This document shows, one piece after another, positions 6,123 through 15,304 of a stretch of DNA of 26,283 bases. The first letter of the stretch is position 1. The number at the start of each line of letters is the position of its first letter. Made by a program: the position numbers and the translations under genes. A model generated the notes under the pieces. The model saw nothing but the letters and a program-made list of their open reading frames with translations. It ran no database searches and was not told where the DNA came from. The stretch comes from a virus, in the IMG/VR virus record IMGVR_UViG_3300005062_000071, positions 1-26,283 of that record, one strand, 5' to 3'.

Positions 6123-8462
6123 ATGCCACTTATCTCCACAACCATACCCAACTTGGTCAACGGCGTGTCACAGCAGCCTTTCGCACTCCGGCTGGCATCC
6201 CAGTGCGAGTTGCAAGAGAACTGCTACCCTTCCGTCGTTGAAGGACTGAAGAAGCGTCCATCCACGAGCCATTGTGCAAAGATCGTCGAAGGCAAGCTGG
6301 ATAACGCCTATTCACACATCATCAACCGCGACATCAATGAGCGATACATCGTCCTCATCATGAATCAAGACATCAAGGTCTTCGATTTGAACGGTGTCGA
6401 GAAGACGGTCAACTTCCCTGACGGGGCAGAATACCTTGCGACGGATGCTCCTGAGACGGCCTTTAAAACCGTCACCATCGCTGACTACACGTTCATCCTG
6501 AACAAAGAAAAAGTGGTGCGGATGTCCGAAGAAACATCCCCGGATAGAGGTGTCGAAGCCATCGTCTTCATCAAGCAGGCCAGCCACGAAACTGACTACA
6601 CACTGAAGATTGACGATACTGAGATCAAACACTCCACCGGGAACACCGGAAAGGTTTCCACGACTGCGATTGCAACGGCATTGGCAGATCAAATCCAAGG
6701 CTTCGAGGTTAAGGTCGAGCACTCAACAATCTGGATTCGCAAAGCGGATGGAAGCGATTTCACGATCAAGGTCGAGGACAGTCGTTCCAACACCCATACC
6801 AAACTGGCAAAGAAATCAGTCCAGCGGTTCAGCGATCTTCCCACGGTCGCGCCGAAGGACTTCACTGTTGAAATCGTGGGTGACCAGTCGTCCAACTTTG
6901 ACAACTACTACGTCAAATTCCAACCGAACAACGAAAACACAGACTTCGACAAAGGCGTCTGGATCGAGACGGTAAAGCCGGGAATGAAGTGGAAGTTCGA
7001 TGCTTCAACCATGCCTCACGCTCTTGTACGTGAAGCTGACGGCACGTTCTCTTTCAAACGCCTTGAGTGGAAAGAAAGAACATGCGGCGATGAAGAGAGT
7101 GCTCCTGAACCAACATTCGTTGGGCGAAGGATCAACGACATCTTCTTCTACCGCAATCGTCTTGGTTTCCTTTCCGACGAAAACTGCATCATGTCGGAGG
7201 CGACCGAGTTCTTCAACTTCTTCCCGACGACAGTGACTACGCTGGTGGACAATGACCCGATTGACACTGCGGCTTCACATTCCAAAGTGTCTATCCTTCA
7301 CCACGCCATCCCATTCAATGAGGAGCTTCTGCTCTTTTCTGACCAGACACAGTTCCGGCTCGAAGCGGAAGATGTTCTCTCGAACACGACTGCGGCAATC
7401 AAGCCCATGACGGAGTTCGAGTGTTCTCTTCGTGCGAAGCCCGTAGGCGCAGGACGCAACGTCTTCTTTGCAGTGAACAAGGGCCGTTTCACAGGCATCC
7501 GTGAATACTACCTCTTGGAGGACACAAAGGCGAACGATGCGGCAGACATCACAGCGCATGTACCTCAGTACGTGGCAGGTGGCGTCTATAAGCTCTCCGT
7601 TTCCACGAACGAGGACATCCTTGTCGTCCTGTCTGAAAACGAACGTAACGCTCTGTACGCCTACAAATACTACTGGTCAGGAAACGAGAAGCTCCAAAGC
7701 GCATGGGGCAAGTGGACGTTCAAGGACGCTACGATTTTGAGCGTGGAGTTCCTCGACGCTGATCTTTACATGGTCATGCAGTACGAGGATGGCGTCTATA
7801 TCGAGCGAATGAGCGTTGAACCGGGCCGTACCGACCCCGACGCTCCGTTTGAATACAATCTCGACCGCAAGGTTTCCGAAGAGGAAGTGACTGCGGAATA
7901 CAACCGCCTCACAGGTTTCACCCGCTTCACACTCCCGTACAAAATACACTCTGTTCCTCAAGTCGTTACCAGACATCACCCTGACGCGCCTGATCCCGCT
8001 GGCGTGGTCCCGACGTATGCAGCGCATGGTCCTGACTGGATAGAAGTCAAAGGGAATTACGAAGCGTCGAAGGTCTACATCGGCCTGCCTTGCACAATGC
8101 GCTACCGCTTCAGTCGGCAGGTTTTGAAGGAAGAGGCTATGGGAGGCGGTCAGGCTGTGGTCGGTGAAGGTCGCTTGCAGATGCGTTACTGGTCCGTGAC
8201 CTACGCAAATACCGGATACTTCCGCGCCGTTGTGCTGCCTTTGTATCGCGAACCGAATGTGTACGAGTTCACAGGCCGCATACTTGGCTCCGGCTCGAAC
8301 GTGCTTGGAAGAATCCCAGTCTCTAATGGCACGTTCAAATTCCCGGTCATGTCGAAGAACGACCAAGTGGAAGTGGAAATTGTAAGCGACAGCTTCCTCC
8401 CCTGTCACTTCATTAGCGGTGAATGGGAGGGAATGTATACCATAAGGAGCAAACGCCTTTAA
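6123..8462 (+). CDS. Tail tubular protein B (nozzle), T7 gp12 family
   Basis: A 779-residue protein, the size of T7 gp12 (794), which forms the hexameric nozzle of the short tail. The start reads ISTTIPNLVNGVSQQPFALR, the family's highly conserved N-terminus (residues 4-23), and GLKKRPST follows around residue 40. FVGRRINDIFFYRNRLGFLSD (about 337-357) and the LYAYKYYWSGNEKLQSAWGKW segment (split here: LYAYKYYWSG, then QSAWGKW) are further hallmarks. GAGAGG precedes ATG 6123. The TAA stop overlaps the next ATG (TAATG), implying coupled translation with the gp13-like gene. Confidence 0.95.
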   Translation: MPLISTTIPNLVNGVSQQPFALRLASQCELQENCYPSVVEGLKKRPSTSHCAKIVEGKLDNAYSHIINRDINERYIVLIMNQDIKVFDLNGVEKTVNFPDGAEYLATDAPETAFKTVTIADYTFILNKEKVVRMSEETSPDRGVEAIVFIKQASHETDYTLKIDDTEIKHSTGNTGKVSTTAIATALADQIQGFEVKVEHSTIWIRKADGSDFTIKVEDSRSNTHTKLAKKSVQRFSDLPTVAPKDFTVEIVGDQSSNFDNYYVKFQPNNENTDFDKGVWIETVKPGMKWKFDASTMPHALVREADGTFSFKRLEWKERTCGDEESAPEPTFVGRRINDIFFYRNRLGFLSDENCIMSEATEFFNFFPTTVTTLVDNDPIDTAASHSKVSILHHAIPFNEELLLFSDQTQFRLEAEDVLSNTTAAIKPMTEFECSLRAKPVGAGRNVFFAVNKGRFTGIREYYLLEDTKANDAADITAHVPQYVAGGVYKLSVSTNEDILVVLSENERNALYAYKYYWSGNEKLQSAWGKWTFKDATILSVEFLDADLYMVMQYEDGVYIERMSVEPGRTDPDAPFEYNLDRKVSEEEVTAEYNRLTGFTRFTLPYKIHSVPQVVTRHHPDAPDPAGVVPTYAAHGPDWIEVKGNYEASKVYIGLPCTMRYRFSRQVLKEEAMGGGQAVVGEGRLQMRYWSVTYANTGYFRAVVLPLYREPNVYEFTGRILGSGSNVLGRIPVSNGTFKFPVMSKNDQVEVEIVSDSFLPCHFISGEWEGMYTIRSKRL

Positions 8463-8935
8463 TGAAGAAAGATAAGTACGTCAGACCAGCAACACTGGAC
8501 GATGTGCTGTGGCTTTCTTCACGTCTTCGTCAGGAAGATACGGACGAGATACACGCATCGACAGGCAACAGTCCGTTGAACTCAATGCTGTATGGCATCG
8601 TCCATTCTGATCCCTGCAACGCACTGATCGGAGAGGCCGGGGAAGTGGTCGGTATCTATGGTGCCGTCCCTCTCCCCGGCTCACCTGACGTAGGCGTGGT
8701 TTGGATGCACTGCACACCAGACTTGGAGAAGTATCCGTTCCAATTCCTGCGAAGATGTCGAGCGCGTGTCCTTGAGCTTCACCAGAAATACAGAATGCTC
8801 ATGAACTACGTCGATGCGCGGAATACCGTGCATATCCGGTGGCTTCGCTGGTGCGGATTTAAGTTCTTGAACATTCAACCGCACGGCTTTGAACAAAGGC
8901 CGTTCTATGAATTTGTGAGGGTTGCCTATGTGTGA
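8462..8935 (+). CDS. Internal virion protein A-like, T7 gp13 family (GNAT-like fold)
   Basis: A 157-residue protein starting at ATG 8462, overlapping the gp12 stop. The C-terminal pattern MNYVDARNTVHIRWLRWCGF resembles T7 gp13 (WNYVWVGNTSHIRFLKTIGA in my memory of it). It looks like the acceptor end of GNAT acetyltransferases, where a residue series N-x-x-x-I-R-W-L precedes a terminal strand. T7 gp13 is required for making infectious particles. In other phages, homologues at this locus are often labelled acetyltransferases without proven activity. Its position between gp12 and gp14 equivalents supports the call. Confidence 0.8.
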   Translation: MKKDKYVRPATLDDVLWLSSRLRQEDTDEIHASTGNSPLNSMLYGIVHSDPCNALIGEAGEVVGIYGAVPLPGSPDVGVVWMHCTPDLEKYPFQFLRRCRARVLELHQKYRMLMNYVDARNTVHIRWLRWCGFKFLNIQPHGFEQRPFYEFVRVAYV

Positions 8936-9614
8936 ACCTGCTTCAGCAACTGCCGGAACCGCTGCCGCAAGTGGCGCAGCCGCTGGTGGTGGTGCAGCCG
9001 CAGCCTCGACGATTACGGCGTCGCAGATGTTCATGTATTCCCTTGCGATTGCCGCAGCTTCGACGGCTGCGAACATGGCTGTTCAGATGGAACAGGCCAA
9101 CGCCATGAACGCTTATCAGAGTGAAATGGCTGACAACTATAACGAGACAGCGGTCAAGAACGCCGAACTCGCCAACAAGGATTACATCGAACAGACAGCC
9201 GCTGAAAGCATTGCGCTCATGCAGAAGCAAGAGGCGGCAGCACAGGAAGAACAACGCATCCAGCGTGAACGTCTCCAGAAACAAGGGACGGCCTTGGCTT
9301 CAAGTGAGGCAGCAGGCCAGTCGCTCCAGTTCCTCATGGACGACTTCATGCGACAGGAGGCGAGATACAAAGACTCTGTGCGTCACCAGCTTGAGCTGGA
9401 CACCGTACAGAGCAACATCGCAGTCAAAGGTTTCAGAGACACAGCGAAGAACCGTGGCTCCGCTTCTGGTCGCTACATTCCAAAGCCTGTGAACAGTCTC
9501 GGCTTCGCATCCGGCATCGGTGCAGGACTGTCCATTGCAGCTAGTGGCCTCGGAGCCTACGGGCGGTACTCAACCCGTGATCCTGAAACCGGAAAGTACA
9601 GACTAGGGAGTTAA
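8928..9614 (+). CDS. Internal virion protein B-like, T7 gp14 family
   Basis: A 228-residue protein starting at ATG 8928, overlapping the previous gene by 8 bases. The start is chosen over a TTG at 8922 because GAGGG precedes it. The N-terminus is a long Ala/Gly-rich hydrophobic region (about residues 5-48) suited to membrane insertion, followed by a long Gln/Glu/Ala-rich helical region (about 49-150) and a Gly-rich C-terminus. T7 gp14 is ejected first and forms the pore in the outer membrane for genome entry. Low sequence identity is expected; the call rests on order, size and composition. Confidence 0.8.
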   Translation: MCEPASATAGTAAASGAAAGGGAAAASTITASQMFMYSLAIAAASTAANMAVQMEQANAMNAYQSEMADNYNETAVKNAELANKDYIEQTAAESIALMQKQEAAAQEEQRIQRERLQKQGTALASSEAAGQSLQFLMDDFMRQEARYKDSVRHQLELDTVQSNIAVKGFRDTAKNRGSASGRYIPKPVNSLGFASGIGAGLSIAASGLGAYGRYSTRDPETGKYRLGS

Positions 9615-9617
9615 TAG

Positions 9618-11786
9618 ATGAGGCTGGAAAAGTTGAGAGAAGAAAGGGAGATCAGGGCGACGGCTCGGTCGGGAGCAGCGTCCAGCTACGTCAGACAGGC
9701 TCCTGATTACATTGCTGCCCCTGATCTCCGTTTCAGTAAATGGAAAGCACTGAGTGCAGGGTTGGCGCAGGTCGAACCCAAGCTCACAAAATACCTCGAC
9801 GGAAAGCATCAAGAGCATGTCGAGCAAGTTACGGCTGAAGGCAGTGAACTCGCGATGAAGGCCAATATGGTTTCGTGGAAAGAGTTCGTTGCCGCAAATC
9901 CTGAGTACACAGGAGCGAATCCGCACCTGATTCGAGGCTACAAAGCAGCGCGGCTGAAGTCCAAGGGCATGGAATATTACAACCAGCTCATGGACGAATA
10001 TCAGAAGTCGGGTGTCGTGAACCAAGAAGACCCGCAAGCCCTGACCAACTTCATGGGCGATTTTGACAAGAAGTGGCGTGAAGAAAACCTGTCCGAGTTC
10101 GATGACATCGACGTTGCCAAAGAGTTCACCCCGATGGCTGAACGCTCGAAGTCACTGCTTTCCTCAAGGCATGTGCAGCTTCGTTGGGGTGAAAACCTCA
10201 AGAAAGCTGAACAGGAACTGGGCAGTCTCATCGGGAACCGCATTGACACCCTCCTTCACGATCCAGCCGTGAACTGGACAGAAGAAGGTACGCGCTCAAT
10301 GAGCCTGACAAGTCTCGGACAAGCGATCATGCAGGACGTGCAGGAACAGATCGCCAGTGGTCTCCCTGCCAGTGAAGTGAACAAACTGGTGGTGAACGCG
10401 GTTGTCTCCAAGGCTAAACAGCTTGAGGACGAAGATGTTCTCGATGTGTTGGACCACATTGACACAGGCAACGGAATCCTTGGCAAGACGCAATACGCCA
10501 TAGCCCTTCGTGAGGCTACTGAACGCGAGATCGAGGCAGGCCAGCGCGACGACATCAAATGGGAAGCATGGCTCAAGGATAAGCAGCAGGAGGATGCCAA
10601 GGAGCAGCTCTCCCGCAAGGCGGGGCGACTCCTTCTGGAAAATCCGCAACTGACTGTGAAGGACTTGGTTGAGCAGACTGGTGCGGACACTATGCACATT
10701 CCGCTCCTGCGAAGCCTGCGGGACAACGTGATAAGCGGATTGGCCTACAAGTTTGTGGACACCGCTGAATCACAAATGAATACCGTGCGTATGCGCCTCA
10801 AGATCATGAGCGGCAGAGCCTCTTCGACTGACATCATCGCAGGTGTCAACAAGGACTACGGGCTTGAAAAGGCATTGTCCCTTATCGACGACATGGAGCA
10901 GCGTGAACGATACCACACTCAACTCCAAGGCGATGTGGCTGGTGCTGCAAAAAGCCGTATCTTCCGTGCTATCGCTGGCAAGGGAATGGACGACCTCCTT
11001 CCCGGTGATGGAGATACCATTGATCCCGGCACAGCAGCCGGTATTGAGGCAATCTCCCACTTCGACATGCTGCTTACGGCGTACATCGAAGAATATCAGG
11101 ATAAACATGGCAAGATGCCTTCGTATGCTCTTCTCACCAAGGAGGCGTATGCGATTCAGGCTGACATCATGAATAACCTCGACAGATACGGGAATGGCTC
11201 CATACGCGATCCTGAGACGCTTGACCAGAACATGCCCGGAGTTTCCGAGTATGCGCGTAGCCTCGCAAGTGGCGAGTTCAACTGGCGGGACACTCCGGTC
11301 GTTGATTCACCTGCCAAGTTCAACGCTGCTTACAAACAATGGCGTACTGACGGCTCTGGACCGCTTGCAGACTGGGCAGGAAGACTTGGCTTGGAAGGCG
11401 ACGATGCGGTCCGCTTCGTAGCACGTCAAGCAGAACTCCACGGCTACAAGCCCGTTCTCAAGAGTGCTGAAGAGGAAGCTGCCCCTGTTGTCGCTCCGGT
11501 CGTTGAGGATGTAGCCGCTGAGATACCCGACGACAGTGAAGTTCATGACTTCCAGTCGTTCAATGATCTTGCTGCATACATTGCCAGCACAACCGGAAGG
11601 AACATGCGAGACGCTCTCATGGAACGAGGACAAATGGCACGAGAAGCGTTGCGGTATAACATGGTCGGACAGTACGAACAGTACGATGACTACGATTGGA
11701 GCTGGCTTACCGACTACTTCTCTGACCCCAACGCTCTTGCCGCACTGCTTGGAATCAGGACGGTTAAGAGGAAACAAGATGAGTAA
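9618..11786 (+). CDS. Internal virion protein C-like, T7 gp15 family
   Basis: Encodes 722 residues against 747 in T7 gp15, which forms the periplasmic part of the DNA ejection tube inside the core. The protein is largely helical, with long charged stretches. Early motifs include YVRQAPDYIAAPDLRFSKW and VAANPEYTGANPHLIRGYK (about 81-99), typical of the family. The C-terminus is acidic (YEQYDDYDWSWL). ATG 9618 is preceded by TAGGGAG. The gene ends 9 bases before the gp16-like gene, whose ribosome site overlaps its stop. Confidence 0.85.
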   Translation: MRLEKLREEREIRATARSGAASSYVRQAPDYIAAPDLRFSKWKALSAGLAQVEPKLTKYLDGKHQEHVEQVTAEGSELAMKANMVSWKEFVAANPEYTGANPHLIRGYKAARLKSKGMEYYNQLMDEYQKSGVVNQEDPQALTNFMGDFDKKWREENLSEFDDIDVAKEFTPMAERSKSLLSSRHVQLRWGENLKKAEQELGSLIGNRIDTLLHDPAVNWTEEGTRSMSLTSLGQAIMQDVQEQIASGLPASEVNKLVVNAVVSKAKQLEDEDVLDVLDHIDTGNGILGKTQYAIALREATEREIEAGQRDDIKWEAWLKDKQQEDAKEQLSRKAGRLLLENPQLTVKDLVEQTGADTMHIPLLRSLRDNVISGLAYKFVDTAESQMNTVRMRLKIMSGRASSTDIIAGVNKDYGLEKALSLIDDMEQRERYHTQLQGDVAGAAKSRIFRAIAGKGMDDLLPGDGDTIDPGTAAGIEAISHFDMLLTAYIEEYQDKHGKMPSYALLTKEAYAIQADIMNNLDRYGNGSIRDPETLDQNMPGVSEYARSLASGEFNWRDTPVVDSPAKFNAAYKQWRTDGSGPLADWAGRLGLEGDDAVRFVARQAELHGYKPVLKSAEEEAAPVVAPVVEDVAAEIPDDSEVHDFQSFNDLAAYIASTTGRNMRDALMERGQMAREALRYNMVGQYEQYDDYDWSWLTDYFSDPNALAALLGIRTVKRKQDE

Positions 11787-11795
11787 GGAGGCCGC

Positions 11796-14700
11796 ATGGC
11801 TCTTGAACTGATCGGAATTGAAGGGATCGACATCGGTCCCGAAGCACATATCCCCGGTCAGGAAGAGATTACTGAGGCTGGAGGTGTAACGCCTCCGGCC
11901 TCTTCTCTTTCTACCGGACCGGAAGAGGATTCGCCGGGATTCTTTGGAACTGCGGCAGACATGGGTAAAGGCGTTGTCGGAGGCGTTCGCGACGCAGCTC
12001 AGGAGACTATGGACTTTGGTCTGGATGTTCTCAATCTCGTTGACGACCACACCTTCAACGTCCTCCCTGAAGAAATCCCTGAAGAATACCGCCTTCCCGA
12101 CATCGACACAAACACCACGGCAGGACGCATCACACGAGGCATCTCACAGTTCGCCGCTGGTTTTGTAGGTGCAGGCAAGTTCCTCAAGGCCGCAAAGGTG
12201 CTTCAAGGAGCAGGTAAGGGCGTTGCTCTTGCTCGTGGCATGGCGCAAGGCGCAATCACGGACACGGTGGCGTTCGATCCTCACGAGGACCGTTTGTCCA
12301 ACCTGATTGAAGAATACCCCTCACTCTCAAATCCAGTGACTCAATACCTGGCTGCGGACGAAGACGACTCAAACGCAGAAGGACGTTTCAAGAATGCGCT
12401 TGAAGGCGTCCTAGCTGGCGGTGCGGTCGATGTCTTCATGAAGACAGTCAAGGGAGTGAAGGCTCTCCGCGCAGTCAAAGGCTCCAAAGCTGAAACGGAA
12501 GTGGCTGAACAGGCCGTGAAGGAAGTCGAGGAAGCCGTAGCGAAAGCTAAGGAACCGAAGACGACTGTTGATACTGAGCTTCGGGATGCTGACGGTGAAA
12601 TTGTCGATGGCTCTACCGTCGAGCTTACCGAGATAGCCAAGATTGAGCTTCACGCTGAGAAGGTGGACGGCAATCGTGCGGCCTTTGACCACGAGAGTTA
12701 CTTCAAACTCCTGAAGGAAAATCAGGGACTTTCGCGTGAAGAGATCATCGAACAGCATGGGCGTGACCTCTTCAACCTGAGCAAGTTCGAGGGAACCGAC
12801 GGTACTCTCAATGCCCTGAAGGAAATGAGTTCGCTCATTCATCCTCAGACCCTCAAAGGGCGCACCGGACGGGAAACCTTCGAGCAGATCGACGAAAACG
12901 CCATGTCTTACCTCAAGGATGCGTTCGATACCGACGGGACCACCTTGATCGACTCCGTGACAAAACTTGCTGGTGACATGGAACAGGCGACAACGCTCAT
13001 GCACACTGCCAAGATGTACTCGCAGTACCTTGGTAGCGAGATCGAGAAAACCGCTGCCAAAATCGCTGCGAATCTTGAACCAGATGTGACAATGAAGGAC
13101 GCCCTGAGCGGGGATCATCCCATGTCCACGGAGATTCTCAGACTCGTCAAACTCAACGAACAGCTTGAGAACCTCAGCCTCGGCTTCAGCGGCATCCGCA
13201 CAGCATCTGCGCGTGTAACCGCCGCTGGTCGAATGGGTGTCCAGAACCTGACGTGGAACGTCATCAAGCATGGCAACGAAGCGACACATCGGGAAATCAT
13301 CGAGAAGCTCAACATCAACCCGAAGAAGATGGAACGCTACCTCAAGGGCGTTCAAGCTGCCGATAAGGGCGACGTACACGCCCTGTACCGTCTTTCCAAG
13401 ATGGGATGGCAAGGACGCTTTTGGGATTTGCACAACGAGTATTGGATCAATTCTGTCCTCTCCGGCTTCAGAACACAAACCGTCAACATGACCTCAAACG
13501 CATTGAAAACCGCGCTCACTCCCGCTGCAAAAATCCTTGGCGGCTGGCGTATGGGTGACAAGGAACTCATGCGTGACGGTCTGGCAACGTATATGGGTTT
13601 CAGGAAGTTCGCACTGGACTCCGTGAAGATGGCTGCGAAAGCCTTTAAAATGGAAGCGAACATCCTTGATCCTGTCTATACGATCATGGACTCCCCGACC
13701 CATGCTTGGTCGCGTGAGACGGTCTACCAGATGGCTGAGGCAAAAGGCGTCAAACCTAACGAAAGGCTGGCAACCGCCTTTGATTGGCTTGGAAAGGCGA
13801 TTCGTCTTCCTAGCAGGATGCTCCTGACGGGTGACGAACTTTTCAAGCAGTTGAACTACCGCGCTGACTTGTATGTACGGCTCTACCGTCAAGGGGTTGC
13901 CCTTTACGGAGACGACGCAGCAAAGGTCGCGCAGCACGTCGAGGACAACTTCGACAAGTGGTTCACGAAACACGGAGCAGGCAAGGCAGAGCAATCCCTC
14001 GCCTACGCACGTGAAACGACGTGGACACAGGAGCTGGTTCGCGGTTCGCTTGGACACACGATCCAGACCGTCCCTGCAAAACACCCTTGGCTACGTCCTG
14101 TCCTCCCATTCGTTCGTACTCCTGTGAACATTGTCAACGATATGTTCATGCACACTCCCGGCATTAACAGGCTGATGAAACAATACAAAGCTGACATCGC
14201 CGCCGGAGGTGAAAGAGCAGCTATGGCGAAGGGCAAGGAAGCCCTTGGCTCCCTCTTTTGGGGTGCGGCGGTGGTCATGGCCTCGGAAGGCACAATCACT
14301 GGAGGTGGTCCCAAGGACAAGAACCTGCGGGATCGTCTCTACGAAACAGGCTGGCAGCCATACTCAATCAAAGTGGGTGACAAGTATTACTCGTTCTCCC
14401 GCTTCGATCCTTACGGCATGTTCCTCGGCCTTGCTGCCGACTTCGCAATGATCGCGAGGGAGGCTCCTGAGAACGAGGCAAACACCCTTGCCGTTGGGAT
14501 GATTACGGCGTTGTCGAACAACCTGATGTCCAAGACCTATCTCAAAGGACTTGCGGACACTCTCAACGTCATCACCAACCCGGAGATGCACGGGGAGAAG
14601 TTCCTTCAGCGTCAGGCTGCGACATACGTTCCATTCTCAAGTGCGGCTGGACAACTCCGGCAGGAGACTGACTCCATGATGCGCGAGGTGCGTTCTGTGG

Positions 14701-15248
14701 CAGACGCCTTCATGAACAAAATCCCCGGCTTCTCGGATGACCTTCCCGCACGTAGGTCGTGGGTTACTGGTGATCCGATCATGTACGCTGATGGCGTTGG
14801 CCCTGATCTCTTCAGTCCTATGGCCTACAGGGAGCATAAAGGCGATGTCGTCATGGATGAACTTGCCCGTCTCGACTACGGTTTTGAACCTCCAAGCAGG
14901 AAGCTCATGAACCTCGTTGAGCTTTCCTCGGCACAGTATTCCAGACTGAACGAGCTGCATGGAAAGGTTCGCATCGGGCGGTACACCCTGCACCAACGCC
15001 TTGAAAAGCTCTTCAAATCAGACCGTTATGACATTGAACGCAAACGCTTCCTCGACGGACTTGACGCCAGTCCACGTTTGGATGCCGTGAAGAAGGTCAT
15101 CCGTTCCTATCGCAAGGCCGCGACACGTGCACTGCTTAGTGAGGATCGCGAACTCCTCATGGCAGTCGAGCAAGCACGGCGTTCAAAACTGTTACAGAAA
15201 CGAGGAAAAGCCGCTGAGTTGGATAATCTGCGGCAGATCGGACAATAA
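11796..15248 (+). CDS. Internal virion protein D-like, T7 gp16 family, without N-terminal lysozyme
   Basis: A 1150-residue protein in the gp16 position, the innermost core protein that forms the inner-membrane part of the ejection channel. The central and C-terminal parts carry hallmark segments: LSGFRTQTVNMTSNALKTAL, then HPWLRPVLPFVRTPVNIVND, TGWQPYSIKVGDKYYSFSRF and ATYVPFSSAAGQLRQETDSM. These are typical of large ejection proteins. T7 gp16 starts with a lytic transglycosylase domain. Here the N-terminus (acidic, Pro/Gly-rich, residues 1-60) shows no such domain, so peptidoglycan cutting must come from elsewhere. AAGGAGG lies 5 bases before ATG 11796. Confidence 0.88.
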   Translation: MALELIGIEGIDIGPEAHIPGQEEITEAGGVTPPASSLSTGPEEDSPGFFGTAADMGKGVVGGVRDAAQETMDFGLDVLNLVDDHTFNVLPEEIPEEYRLPDIDTNTTAGRITRGISQFAAGFVGAGKFLKAAKVLQGAGKGVALARGMAQGAITDTVAFDPHEDRLSNLIEEYPSLSNPVTQYLAADEDDSNAEGRFKNALEGVLAGGAVDVFMKTVKGVKALRAVKGSKAETEVAEQAVKEVEEAVAKAKEPKTTVDTELRDADGEIVDGSTVELTEIAKIELHAEKVDGNRAAFDHESYFKLLKENQGLSREEIIEQHGRDLFNLSKFEGTDGTLNALKEMSSLIHPQTLKGRTGRETFEQIDENAMSYLKDAFDTDGTTLIDSVTKLAGDMEQATTLMHTAKMYSQYLGSEIEKTAAKIAANLEPDVTMKDALSGDHPMSTEILRLVKLNEQLENLSLGFSGIRTASARVTAAGRMGVQNLTWNVIKHGNEATHREIIEKLNINPKKMERYLKGVQAADKGDVHALYRLSKMGWQGRFWDLHNEYWINSVLSGFRTQTVNMTSNALKTALTPAAKILGGWRMGDKELMRDGLATYMGFRKFALDSVKMAAKAFKMEANILDPVYTIMDSPTHAWSRETVYQMAEAKGVKPNERLATAFDWLGKAIRLPSRMLLTGDELFKQLNYRADLYVRLYRQGVALYGDDAAKVAQHVEDNFDKWFTKHGAGKAEQSLAYARETTWTQELVRGSLGHTIQTVPAKHPWLRPVLPFVRTPVNIVNDMFMHTPGINRLMKQYKADIAAGGERAAMAKGKEALGSLFWGAAVVMASEGTITGGGPKDKNLRDRLYETGWQPYSIKVGDKYYSFSRFDPYGMFLGLAADFAMIAREAPENEANTLAVGMITALSNNLMSKTYLKGLADTLNVITNPEMHGEKFLQRQAATYVPFSSAAGQLRQETDSMMREVRSVADAFMNKIPGFSDDLPARRSWVTGDPIMYADGVGPDLFSPMAYREHKGDVVMDELARLDYGFEPPSRKLMNLVELSSAQYSRLNELHGKVRIGRYTLHQRLEKLFKSDRYDIERKRFLDGLDASPRLDAVKKVIRSYRKAATRALLSEDRELLMAVEQARRSKLLQKRGKAAELDNLRQIGQ

Positions 15249-15251
15249 ACT

Positions 15252-15287
15252 AGGAAGCCCCGGTGGAAACACTGGGGCTTTCCTCAT
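15252..15287 (+). terminator. Stem-loop (terminator-like) after the gp16-like gene
   Basis: AGGAAGCCCC (15252-15261) pairs with GGGGCTTTCCT (15274-15284) with one bulged T. The stem is extended inward by G-T and GTG/CAC pairs closing a GAAA tetraloop (15266-15269), a stable GNRA loop. Only a weak T-rich tail follows (CATTT), so it could be a terminator or an mRNA-stabilising or processing hairpin just before the tail-fibre gene. Confidence 0.6.
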
Positions 15288-15304
15288 TTCAGAAGAGGTG
15301 AAGA

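Noticed and set aside
12411-13478. Minus-strand frame of 355 codons opposite the gp16-like gene
   Set aside because: Same reason: GC-rich codon bias gives long antisense frames, and there is no start signal.
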